From assembly GCA_963789215.1 (NCBI GenBank), contig CAWBJY010000011.1, positions 930,001 to 994,000 of the forward strand: a stretch of DNA of 64,000 nucleotides. Reading direction: 5' to 3'. Below the pieces are notes generated by a model, which made no database searches, was not told where the DNA came from, and was given only the letters and a program-made list of their open reading frames with translations. The stretch comes from Phormidesmis sp963789215 (lineage in GTDB: Bacteria > Cyanobacteriota > Cyanobacteriia > Phormidesmidales > Phormidesmidaceae). How positions within the stretch are numbered: position 1 is the first letter of the stretch; every line of letters begins with the position of its first letter. Position numbers and translations under genes: made by a program. Positions 42,402 to 50,872 of this stretch are shown here, piece by piece.

Positions 42402-44837
42402 CTATAGCGCCGCGAGTACTGGCGCAATTAAGTCTGAGGGGACTTTGTTGAGCGCGGCTTGCTGGCCCTCTAGCCCTAGATGCGTGTAGTGCGATCGCAA
42501 ATTACTGACGATTGCGCCGATTCTGCTGGCATATGCGGGTGAGGTGGGGCCAACGCCCTGAAGCGCCTGAATGTAGCTGTAGAGCGACTTGCCCAAGCTC
42601 TGCTTGACTTCAGCCGTTGAGGCTGCGGTCTCTGCCATTTGGCCATGCACATCGCCTAAGCAGTGATAAATAGCCGTGCTGTCCATGCTGTCTAATGCGC
42701 CTGATACGCCTGATGTACGGCTAACGTTTAGGGCAGCTTCGAAGGCGGTCACCGAATTCTTTTGAGCCTGCGCTCTTCTGGGCTTTTCTAACGCGTTGAC
42801 TTTGGAGAGATCCCAGTAGGCCAGCGCGAGGTTGTTATAAGTGATGGCGCAGGCTGCTGGATCTGTGTCGGGCGTGCGGTAGTTGAGCGAGTCGCTGTAG
42901 GCTGCGATCGCCTGTTTTAGATAAGCTGCTGGGTCTTCGTATTTGGCTAGACTCCAGTAGGTGATGCCCAAATTATTTTGAGCGGCGGCGTACTCTAGCG
43001 GCTGGGCGTCGGGTCGGTAGCCGGAGAGGGCGTTGCTGTAAGCTGCGATCGCTTTTTGCAAATGGCTTTGTCCCTGCTCGTAGTGAGACAGTTTCCAGTA
43101 CACAGAGCCGAGGCTGTTGTGCAAGGTGGCGTATTCTGCTGGGTCTGTGTCGAGCGAGACTGCGGGTACGGCCTGAAGATAGGCGTTTACAGCTTTGTTG
43201 AGGTAGTCTACAGAATTTTGATGGATGGCGAGCACGCTGTAGACCGCTCCCAGGTTGCTGTAGAGCTGCCCGACTAGTTCTGACTGATTGGGCTGAAGCC
43301 GGGCCAATGCATCTTGATAGAGTCCGATGCTGTGCGTCATGCTTTGGACGCTTTGCTGCGAATCTGTAATTTGCTGTGCTTTTAACCAGTAAAGGGTGCC
43401 TAAATCGTTGAGTCCGATGCTCTGGTCTGGACTTGTTTCGTCTAGCTGGATCAATCCGCCTTCGTAAGCTGCGATCGCTGACTCAATGACGGCTAAATCT
43501 CGCTCGCCTGCTTCAATTTGCGCTCTATAGTTTCGTCCCTCTGCTAGATAGCCTTCCTCTGCGATCTGCGTTTCTACGTTGGATAGGTCTTCGCTAAACG
43601 GTTCATCTGCGGACTGCGATCGCCAGGGGCTGCCTCCCGCTGAGCCATCCATTGGCCGAAGGTCTGCTGGCTGCTCGCCTGCTGGCTGATTGTTTCCTGG
43701 GTAAGTTTTATCTCTGGTGAGTGCGGCGGGCGATGATGCCTGGGAGCTTTCGGTTAAAGCGTTTGATGCTGGTGAAGTGGGGTGCTCTTTTCTAACGTCG
43801 TCTGTGCTCTCGGCAGACCGATTGATGTTCGCAGATGTATTTTCTATATCGGCGTTAACGCCTTTGCTGACGATAGAGGTTAGCCCCCCCAATGTCGCTA
43901 ACGAACGGCGACCAGCTGAGCGCTGAGCCTTTTGCGGCACTGATTCTGGCGGCACCGATATGCTTTCTACGTCAATGGTTCTGGGCTGTCCTCTCTCACC
44001 GTAGAGTTCTACTGATTTATCGGATGCGATGCTCTGGGCGGTTATTTCTACCGGTGCGGATTCCTCATCAAACAGGCTGGAGAGATCCTCTTCGTCCGAT
44101 AGCTGCTGCGTAAGAAGCGATCGCGCTACGTCTGGGGAAGTTTCTGCGGCGCTGGGTACTTCAGATGAAGTTACTTCTGACGAAGGCATTAGGACTGCGG
44201 GCGCTGACGGCTCGTCTAGATCTGAGCTAGCTGGAGCAGGCCCAAGCTGTAAAGCTGGCTCGACCGGCGTAGGATCGCTGACAAATTCGAAGACGCCGTT
44301 TCGCCAGTTCCAAAAGTTAGGCGCCGACTGCTGAATGGTTCTTAGCCAGGGCCAGGGCACCCAGATGAGCAGGCTGGTGTTGAGTTGAGGCAGAAGAGCA
44401 TCTACTTTTTCGAGCGATCGCAAAAAATGATTTTGAGTAATCGCTGGCTGGCGGGTCATTTGCTCTATACCCAGCACCTGAATTTGCGGCAAAGTGCCTT
44501 CTGCCAGGGCCGTTTGGCGCACCCACTGAGCGACCTGCTTAGGCAAATTTCCATCTTCTGGGTCGAATGTCAGCCGCTCTATCGACTTTTTTTGAACGAA
44601 ATAGTCCGCGCTAAATCCTTCGTTTTCTTCGAACTCGGGGTACTGACTAGGCGCTGTTCGGGTCTGGGCGAGGTCGGCTTCTAGCTGAGTGGCTAGCTGA
44701 TTTTGCATGACCACGCTGTCGCATACGGCAATGAGTAGCTGTCGTCGCAAGTTCAGCTCCATAGAGGACTTGAGCGACTGGTAAGACTGTTGATTGACGC
44801 CGAGGATCTGACGAGATATTGGCTGAGTTGCAATCAT
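42402..44837 (-). CDS. Large TPR protein with a cyanobacterial N-terminal domain
   Basis: 811 residues. The N-terminal domain (about 20-190, LNLRRQLLIAVCDSVVMQNQL to NFWNWRNGVFEF) resembles the P-loop-like lead domain of cyanobacterial TPR proteins, but no Walker A is present. A long low-complexity Ser/Pro/Glu region (about 190-430) follows. From about 440 on lie at least five tetratricopeptide repeats (e.g. AAQNNLGITYWSLAKYEDPAAY), which usually bind protein partners. No signal peptide. Probably an adaptor. It precedes the LapA-like gene in the same direction. Confidence 0.8.
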   Translation of the reverse strand: MIATQPISRQILGVNQQSYQSLKSSMELNLRRQLLIAVCDSVVMQNQLATQLEADLAQTRTAPSQYPEFEENEGFSADYFVQKKSIERLTFDPEDGNLPKQVAQWVRQTALAEGTLPQIQVLGIEQMTRQPAITQNHFLRSLEKVDALLPQLNTSLLIWVPWPWLRTIQQSAPNFWNWRNGVFEFVSDPTPVEPALQLGPAPASSDLDEPSAPAVLMPSSEVTSSEVPSAAETSPDVARSLLTQQLSDEEDLSSLFDEESAPVEITAQSIASDKSVELYGERGQPRTIDVESISVPPESVPQKAQRSAGRRSLATLGGLTSIVSKGVNADIENTSANINRSAESTDDVRKEHPTSPASNALTESSQASSPAALTRDKTYPGNNQPAGEQPADLRPMDGSAGGSPWRSQSADEPFSEDLSNVETQIAEEGYLAEGRNYRAQIEAGERDLAVIESAIAAYEGGLIQLDETSPDQSIGLNDLGTLYWLKAQQITDSQQSVQSMTHSIGLYQDALARLQPNQSELVGQLYSNLGAVYSVLAIHQNSVDYLNKAVNAYLQAVPAVSLDTDPAEYATLHNSLGSVYWKLSHYEQGQSHLQKAIAAYSNALSGYRPDAQPLEYAAAQNNLGITYWSLAKYEDPAAYLKQAIAAYSDSLNYRTPDTDPAACAITYNNLALAYWDLSKVNALEKPRRAQAQKNSVTAFEAALNVSRTSGVSGALDSMDSTAIYHCLGDVHGQMAETAASTAEVKQSLGKSLYSYIQALQGVGPTSPAYASRIGAIVSNLRSHYTHLGLEGQQAALNKVPSDLIAPVLAAL

Positions 44838-45114
44838 GGGAGATGCTAGAGCGAAAGCGAGGATTTAATAAAGCTGGAGACTAAAGCTGGAGACCGTAGA
44901 GACGATCAGGACTATGGAGTTTTCAAAACTCTTCTAGCGCGGTGCTAGAACCTGCATTTGGGGGCTATATAGACTCTTTTCTAGGCGCGGCAACTTGTTC
45001 AGGAACTATTTGAGACCCTGCTCAAACTGGTATGCTAGGAGCCTATATTTTTATGTTTTTGTGAGCGTAAGCTGACATTAAACCGACTGTCATAGAACTA
45101 ACCTTTGTAGAACT
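44838..45114. other. Divergent promoter region
   Basis: About 277 bp between the TPR gene and gmk. Contains a small hairpin TTCTAGC/GCTAGAA at 44931-44949. No gene. Confidence 0.4.
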
Positions 45115-45756
45115 ATGGTTACTATCTTTCGCTCAGACTTTCGATCAGGGCACCCATCGGCGACCCAAGACCTTCATCCCGCCGGTTTGTCGATGCTGAA
45201 GAAGGCTCAGCTTATTGTGCTAGCTGGCCCTAGCGGCGTGGGCAAAGGCACGCTGTTAGCGCGGCTATTACAAGCGCATCCGCAGCTAGGGGTGTCTGTT
45301 TCGGTGACGACTCGGCAACCACGAGCAGGAGAGGTTGATGGCGAGCAGTATTATTTTGTGAGCCGCGATCGCTTTAGTGAGATGGTCGAAGACGATGAGC
45401 TGCTAGAGTGGGCTGAGTTTGCGGGAAACTGCTACGGAACGCCAAAGGCCCCAATCAAAGCGGCGCTGGCAAAAGGTCAGTCTATTGTTTTAGAGATTGA
45501 GCTGTTGGGCGCTCGCCAGGTGAGAGAAAGCTTTCCATCGGCTAAGCAAATTTTCGTGATGCCGCCTAACGAGGCGGCGCTAGAAACGAGAATTCGAAGC
45601 AGAGGCCAGGATTCAGAGGCGGCGATTGAGAAGCGACTGGCGCAGGCTAAGGTCGAACTGGCGGCGGCTGATGAGTTTGATCTAAAAATTGTGAACGACG
45701 ATTTTGAACGGGCGATCGCCCAGCTAGAAGCTGCTATTTTTGGGTCAGCCGGTTAG
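45115..45756 (+). CDS. gmk: Guanylate kinase
   Basis: 213 residues from ATG 45115; a Met at 45193 gives a shorter, more standard length. P-loop GPSGVGKGTLLARLL, nucleotide-binding region SVTTRQPRAGEVDGEQYYFV and LLEWAEFAGNCYGTP. It phosphorylates GMP to GDP. The lipoprotein gene starts 12 bp later, suggesting co-transcription. Confidence 0.95.
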   Translation: MVTIFRSDFRSGHPSATQDLHPAGLSMLKKAQLIVLAGPSGVGKGTLLARLLQAHPQLGVSVSVTTRQPRAGEVDGEQYYFVSRDRFSEMVEDDELLEWAEFAGNCYGTPKAPIKAALAKGQSIVLEIELLGARQVRESFPSAKQIFVMPPNEAALETRIRSRGQDSEAAIEKRLAQAKVELAAADEFDLKIVNDDFERAIAQLEAAIFGSAG

Positions 45757-45768
45757 GAGTGCCCTAAG

Positions 45769-46575
45769 ATGCCTTTGCCACTTCAGCAGTTGAACTGTCA
45801 GTCTTTAATTGGCTTTGCCATTGGCTTTGCCGGACTCGTAGCCTGTGCGCCTACGGCTGAAAAAGCAGTAGATTTAGGCAATGCAAACCCTGCTGCTACG
45901 CGGGTAGAGCAAAGCGTCGAAACAGAAGCTGAGCAAACGCAAAATCCATCATCAGCCTACTTTGAGCCTCAGCGCGATCGCTCAAAAGGGCTAGCAATTG
46001 GCCCTAGAGTAGATAGAAATCCACCCCTACAAGACTGTGGGACGCTAGCAACTCAGCTGGCAATGAATGAGTGCGCTCAAAAAAATTACGTCAGGGTTGA
46101 GGACGAACGCGATTTCATCTATCAAGCTTGGCAGGGCGCGCTGCCTGAAGAGGGCAAAACGGCTTTAGAGGCTGCGGAGAACGCCTGGCGTCAGTTTCGC
46201 GATCGCACCTGTGGCTTCGAGCGCGATCAGTTTACGGGCGGATCGATTGCCCCTTTTATCTATAGCAGCTGCCTAATAGAACGAACCATCGCCCGTACTG
46301 ATGAGCTGTACGAACCCGAGCTAGCGCAAAACTCATACGAATATGCAGATGGCGTTCTTAACGCCGACTATCAGACACTTCAGGGCGTTCTCTCGGACTC
46401 TCGCCGCAGCGAACTTACTGATGCTCAGCTAGCTTGGATTGAGTATCGCGATCGCCAATGTGAGTACGAAGCTAGCTACGCCCAGATCGATATTCAAGTT
46501 TCCCAGTGCAAAGCTCGCCTGAGTGAGGAAAGAACTGGTGAACTACGGGCTGCGCTTGAGCAAAACAGTTTATAG
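45769..46575 (+). CDS. Lipoprotein with two LprI/DUF1311-type domains
   Basis: 268 residues. A membrane lead ends in the lipobox LVAC, then a linker of about 60 residues. The first LprI-like unit (about 88-180) has CGTLATQLAMNECAQ, AENAWRQFRDRTCGFE and SSCLIERT. A second, partial unit (about 195-260) has AQLAWIEYRDRQCEYE and SQCKARL. Paired Cys should form disulfides. Family members bind lysozyme-like hydrolases in the envelope; here that is only inferred. The stop lies inside a 13-bp duplication. Confidence 0.78.
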   Translation: MPLPLQQLNCQSLIGFAIGFAGLVACAPTAEKAVDLGNANPAATRVEQSVETEAEQTQNPSSAYFEPQRDRSKGLAIGPRVDRNPPLQDCGTLATQLAMNECAQKNYVRVEDERDFIYQAWQGALPEEGKTALEAAENAWRQFRDRTCGFERDQFTGGSIAPFIYSSCLIERTIARTDELYEPELAQNSYEYADGVLNADYQTLQGVLSDSRRSELTDAQLAWIEYRDRQCEYEASYAQIDIQVSQCKARLSEERTGELRAALEQNSL

Positions 46576-46590
46576 AGACAGTTTATAGAG
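46565..46590. repeat. Exact 13-bp tandem duplication at a stop codon
   Basis: ACAGTTTATAGAG twice. The TAG at 46573-46575 of the lipoprotein gene lies in the first copy. Confidence 0.97.
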
Positions 46591-46694
46591 AACACTGATT
46601 GCCAAGCCACCCATAAATCATGCTTGAGCGCCGTAGCAAGCTTCTAGGTTTGGCTTTATAGTTAGGCATCTTATTCCTTTAAACAGCATCTTCT

Positions 46695-49442
46695 ATGACG
46701 CGCCTGCTACAAACGCCCGAGCACATTCGTCTGCAAGAACATGACAGCAAGCAGACAGACTGGAAGCGATGGGGGCCTTACTTAAGCGAACGGCAGTGGG
46801 GCACGGTTCGAGAGGATTACAGCGCGCACGGCGACGCCTGGGACTTTTTTCCGCACGATCACGCTCGCTCTAGAGTTTATCGGTGGGGCGAAGATGGTAT
46901 TTTTGGCATTTGCGACGACCGCCAACTGCTTTGCTTTGGGCTGTCGATGTGGAATGGCCAAGACCCGATTATAAAAGAGAGATTTTTTGGGCTGACGGGC
47001 AACGAGGGCAATCACGGTGAGGATGTTAAGGAATACTATTTCTATTTAGATAGTACGCCGACGCATTCGTACATGAAGGCGCTGTATAAGTATCCGCAGG
47101 CTGAGTTTCCCTACGACCGGCTAAAGCAGGAGAGTATGGAGCGCGATCGCACGCAGCCTGAGTATGAGCTGATTGATACGGGGATCTTTGAGGGCGATCG
47201 CTACTTCGATGTACAGGTGGAGTATGCCAAGGCGGATGCCAACGACATTCTGATTCAGATCTCAGTGACCAACAGAGGCCCCGATGCAGCCGATATGCAT
47301 TTGCTGCCGACGCTCTGGTTTCGCAACACCTGGAACTGGGAGAAACCTTCGCTTAAGCCTAGCCTTTCGGCGGGTGCGACCAATGGCAAGGTTTCTGTGA
47401 TTAAAACCAGTCATCCTGAACTAGGGCAGCAGTGGTGCTATTGTCAGATGCCTACGCCGATACAGCAAAGTGAAGAGGGTTCTGGTGGCCGATGGATATC
47501 TCTCGAAGAGAACAATCAGGCTAGTGCGGGTGGGTTGTTGTTTACAGAAAACGAGACTAATAAAGAGAAACTTTTTAAGGTAAAGAACAAGTCTCCTTAT
47601 GTTAAAGATGCCTTTCATCGCTACCTGATTGAGGGCGAAGAATCAGCCATTAATCCGCAGCAGTTTGGGACTAAATCAGCCGTTCACTATCCGCTGCATA
47701 TTGCTGCGGGTGAAACTCAAATCGTTAAGCTGCGGCTAAGCGAAGATAGCGCGCTCAGCGATCCGCTAGGCAGTACTTTTGAAAAGATATTTGCTCTGCG
47801 CGAAGAAGAGGCCGATAAGTTCTACCACGAGCTAACGCCCTTTGTTCAAACGGAAGATTTGCGCAACGTGCAGCGTCAGGCTTTTGCTGGCATGATGTGG
47901 ACAAAGCAGTACTATCTCTACGATGTCAGTACCTGGTTGAAGGGCGATCCCTACACTATAAATCCACCGACGAGTCGCCAGCGCGGGCGAAACTCGCATT
48001 GGCATCACCTAGATAGCCAAGACATTCTTTCGATGCCGGACAACTGGGAGTATCCTTGGTTTGCCGCCTGGGATACGGCCTTCCACTGCCTGCCTTTAGC
48101 CTTGATTGATCCGGCTTTTGCAAAGCAGCAGCTCGACGTGATGACTCGTGAGTGGTACATGCATCCGAATGGGCAACTGCCTGCTTACGAGTGGGCTTTT
48201 GGCGATGTAAACCCGCCGGTTCACGCTTGGGCTACCTGGCGCGTGTATAAAATTGAGGAAAAGATGACCGGAAAGGGCGATCGCCTTTTCCTCGAAAGAC
48301 TCTTCCAAAAGCTGTTGTTGAACTTTACCTGGTGGGTGAACCGAAAAGACACTCAAGGCAACAACGTCTTTGAAGGTGGCTTCTTAGGATTAGACAATAT
48401 TGGAGTGTTTGACCGCAGCCGTCCGTTGCCCACTGGCGGCAGGCTAGAGCAGGCAGACGGCACTAGTTGGATGGCGATGTACTGTCTGGACATGCTTTCG
48501 ATTGCGCTAGAGCTAGCCCTGGAAAATCCGGTTTACGAAGATATGGCTACTAAGTTCTTCGAGCATTTTATTTATATCTCCGAAGCGATGAATGCCACCG
48601 GAGAGAATGCGACTCAGCTTTGGGACGAAGAAGACGGCTTCTTTTACGACGTGCTGCACTTCCCCGACACAACGCGCTTTCCGATCAAAATTCGCTCTTT
48701 AGTGGGTCTGATGCCGCTGTACGCAGTGACTACGCTAGAGCCAGAGCTGATGGATCGGCTCCCAGGCTTCAAAGAGCGCCTGGAATGGTTTGAGGCCAAT
48801 CGGCCTAAGCTAGCGCGTAATATGACTTCGGTGAATTCTAAAAACGGCAAAAAGCGGCGAATGCTTTCGGTTGTGCGCCCTGATAAACTCTGGCGCATTC
48901 TGGCGAAGATGCTAAAGCCTCACGAGTTTTTAGCGCCAACAGGCATTCGAGCGCTCTCTCGCTTTCACAAAGACAATCCCTACGTATTTGACGTGGAGGG
49001 CAAAGAATACCGCGTAGATTATGAACCGGCAGAGTCGAGTATTGGCCTCTTTGGCGGTAACTCTAACTGGCGCGGCCCGGTGTGGTTTCCCACAAACTAT
49101 CTGCTGATTGAATCTTTACAGCGTTATCACCATTTCTTTGGCGACGAGTTCAAGATTCAGTGTCCTTATGGAGAAGGGGAGGAGATGAATCTGTGGGAGG
49201 TGGCAACGAAGCTAGAGCAGCGGATGATCGGGACTTTTTTGCAGGATGAGAAGGGACATCGCCCAGTCTACGGCAATAACAAAACCTTTCAGCAAGACCC
49301 GCATTGGAAGGACTATGTTCTTTTTTATGAGTACTTCGATGGAGATACGGGAGAAGGGCTTGGCGCAAGCCATCAGACGGGTTGGACGGGGCTAGTGGCT
49401 AAGCTGATTCATCAGTGCTCTGAGTACGGTTCGGGTGATTGA
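46695..49442 (+). CDS. Glycoside hydrolase family 63-like glucosidase
   Basis: 915 residues, cytosolic (no signal peptide). An N-terminal beta domain (about 1-390) carries WGPYLSERQWGTVREDYS and WNGQDPIIKERFFGLTGNEG; an (alpha/alpha)6 barrel follows. Signature residues include AWDTAFHCLP, WEYPWFAAW, AYEWAFGDVNPP, and the C-terminal NWRGPVWFPTNYLL and SHQTGWTGLVAK, with candidate acid and base Asp/Glu in these. GH63-like bacterial enzymes cleave alpha-glucosides such as mannosylglycerate- or glucosylglycerate-type solutes or oligosaccharides. The substrate is open. Confidence 0.88.
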   Translation: MTRLLQTPEHIRLQEHDSKQTDWKRWGPYLSERQWGTVREDYSAHGDAWDFFPHDHARSRVYRWGEDGIFGICDDRQLLCFGLSMWNGQDPIIKERFFGLTGNEGNHGEDVKEYYFYLDSTPTHSYMKALYKYPQAEFPYDRLKQESMERDRTQPEYELIDTGIFEGDRYFDVQVEYAKADANDILIQISVTNRGPDAADMHLLPTLWFRNTWNWEKPSLKPSLSAGATNGKVSVIKTSHPELGQQWCYCQMPTPIQQSEEGSGGRWISLEENNQASAGGLLFTENETNKEKLFKVKNKSPYVKDAFHRYLIEGEESAINPQQFGTKSAVHYPLHIAAGETQIVKLRLSEDSALSDPLGSTFEKIFALREEEADKFYHELTPFVQTEDLRNVQRQAFAGMMWTKQYYLYDVSTWLKGDPYTINPPTSRQRGRNSHWHHLDSQDILSMPDNWEYPWFAAWDTAFHCLPLALIDPAFAKQQLDVMTREWYMHPNGQLPAYEWAFGDVNPPVHAWATWRVYKIEEKMTGKGDRLFLERLFQKLLLNFTWWVNRKDTQGNNVFEGGFLGLDNIGVFDRSRPLPTGGRLEQADGTSWMAMYCLDMLSIALELALENPVYEDMATKFFEHFIYISEAMNATGENATQLWDEEDGFFYDVLHFPDTTRFPIKIRSLVGLMPLYAVTTLEPELMDRLPGFKERLEWFEANRPKLARNMTSVNSKNGKKRRMLSVVRPDKLWRILAKMLKPHEFLAPTGIRALSRFHKDNPYVFDVEGKEYRVDYEPAESSIGLFGGNSNWRGPVWFPTNYLLIESLQRYHHFFGDEFKIQCPYGEGEEMNLWEVATKLEQRMIGTFLQDEKGHRPVYGNNKTFQQDPHWKDYVLFYEYFDGDTGEGLGASHQTGWTGLVAKLIHQCSEYGSGD

Positions 49443-49582
49443 AGAGACTACATTCGCAAGCAGGCATTTGATCTTGAGTAGCGAATAGTCGAGCACAATA
49501 GAGCGTTGGTATAATTGTGAATATCTTTTCGAACTTCTATCTATGCGAAACTTCGTTCTTTTATAGCTTATATCTAGATTGG

Positions 49583-49621
49583 AAAAGGCAAGCCCTCCCT
49601 TAGTTGGAAAGCCTGCCTTTT
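49583..49621. terminator. Probable bidirectional terminator
   Basis: Imperfect stem AAAAGGCAAGC/GCCTGCCTTTT between convergent genes, with A/T runs at both ends. Confidence 0.6.
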
Positions 49622-49648
49622 CTTGTTGCTATCATCGTCTTTTCGATA

Positions 49649-49843
49649 TTAGTAGGCTAGGGTCTCTAGCGTTTCACGCAAATATAGACGGACTAGCTGC
49701 TCTACAGATTTGCCTTTTGTAACGGACGATCGTTCAGACTGCCAGCTTTGAAAGCCGGAACTGTTGGCGATCGCACTCTTCAAGCTATCCCAAAGATCCG
49801 CATCTTGCGCGGCGCTTGTAGGATCAGTAGATGAATGAGCCAT
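49649..49843 (-). CDS. Small conserved hypothetical protein
   Basis: 64 residues from MAHSSTDP; GGAGG lies 6 nt before this ATG, which decides it over an upstream start. The residues are polar, with a helical C-terminal half (VEQLVRLYLRETLETLAY). No membrane helix. Function unknown; possibly a small regulator. Confidence 0.6.
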   Translation of the reverse strand: MAHSSTDPTSAAQDADLWDSLKSAIANSSGFQSWQSERSSVTKGKSVEQLVRLYLRETLETLAY

Positions 49844-49983
49844 TGTTAACCTCCAATTGGACAAAGCCCGTGGATGATGACCGCAGGCTTTCTATTATGA
49901 TAGTCCCGCCCTGGACTAGTAGCTGTATGAAACGCCACAGTTTGTCTGCGTTCTTAACAGACGCCTTTCTTCATTTTTCTGAG

Positions 49984-50853
49984 CTAATGATTGTCATCGG
50001 ACTCGACGTTGTCATCAACCATCTCTGGAATGACTAGCGGTGGGTCTTTGTCTTCAGAAGGCATTTCGGCTTCTATCTCTGTGGATTCTTCGGACACCGG
50101 TTCGGGTATTTCTAGCTTTTCTGATGTTTCTATTTCTTCTGGTATTTCTATCTCAACCGCACTTTCTGTTGGCTTTTCAGGCGTTTTCTCGAGAGGCGGT
50201 GGCGCTTTAACCTCTAATTTTTCTGGTGAGTTCGATGACTTCTTAGCAATGGGAGGAGCGGTAGTGATAGGCTCCCTCGGCAGTATTTTGCTAACGCGCA
50301 GCCCCGGAATGAGGAAGCTAGATGAAATTTCGCTGGCCTCAAATGGTTTCACGCGCTGAAGGGTGTCTTGACCGATGAGCAGCGATCGCACTACGCTCAC
50401 CGAAATTTGTAGGAATAGACAGACGAAGAAGAAGGCTGCGATCGCACAGACTAATCCCACGCCAGGCTTCATCACTGGCGAAATCTGCGGCAGCTTTGCG
50501 TATAGCTGAGCTAGCAGCCAAACTAAGAATCCTGCCGTAACGCCCGCTAGTGCCTTAATCTGCCAGGACTTTAGCACCGTTAAGCAGCGGCGATCGTCCT
50601 CACTCAAAGAGCTAGGCTTTACCGCTAGCGGCGGCAGACTGTAAATGTAGAACGGCTTTTGAATTTGCATCCATAAAGACGGGGCAACGCCAACTAGCGC
50701 CACTGTCCAAAACTGAATGCCAAACGCCTCGGCATAATCGAAAGCAGGTCTAGCCGAAGCCAGACCTGCTAAGCAAATATCGAGCAGCAGGGGTACAGTC
50801 GCCAGTCCGACGAGATGCACCCATAAATAGCGATTCTGCTGCACTTTTAACAT
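49984..50853 (-). CDS. Low-complexity-tail membrane protein (downstream of infB)
   Basis: 289 residues from MLKVQQNRYLWVHLVG, preferred because it does not overlap infB; a start at 50886 would overlap the infB end by 14 bp. Four membrane helices (about 10-30, 44-62, 95-115, 128-150) are followed by a Glu/Pro-rich tail of about 110 residues (PEEIETSEKLEIPEPVSEES). This layout matches the cyanobacterial low-complexity tail membrane protein group found after infB. Function unknown. Confidence 0.8.
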   Translation of the reverse strand: MLKVQQNRYLWVHLVGLATVPLLLDICLAGLASARPAFDYAEAFGIQFWTVALVGVAPSLWMQIQKPFYIYSLPPLAVKPSSLSEDDRRCLTVLKSWQIKALAGVTAGFLVWLLAQLYAKLPQISPVMKPGVGLVCAIAAFFFVCLFLQISVSVVRSLLIGQDTLQRVKPFEASEISSSFLIPGLRVSKILPREPITTAPPIAKKSSNSPEKLEVKAPPPLEKTPEKPTESAVEIEIPEEIETSEKLEIPEPVSEESTEIEAEMPSEDKDPPLVIPEMVDDNVESDDNH

Positions 50854-50872
50854 GGTCTTTAACCCAACGTAT

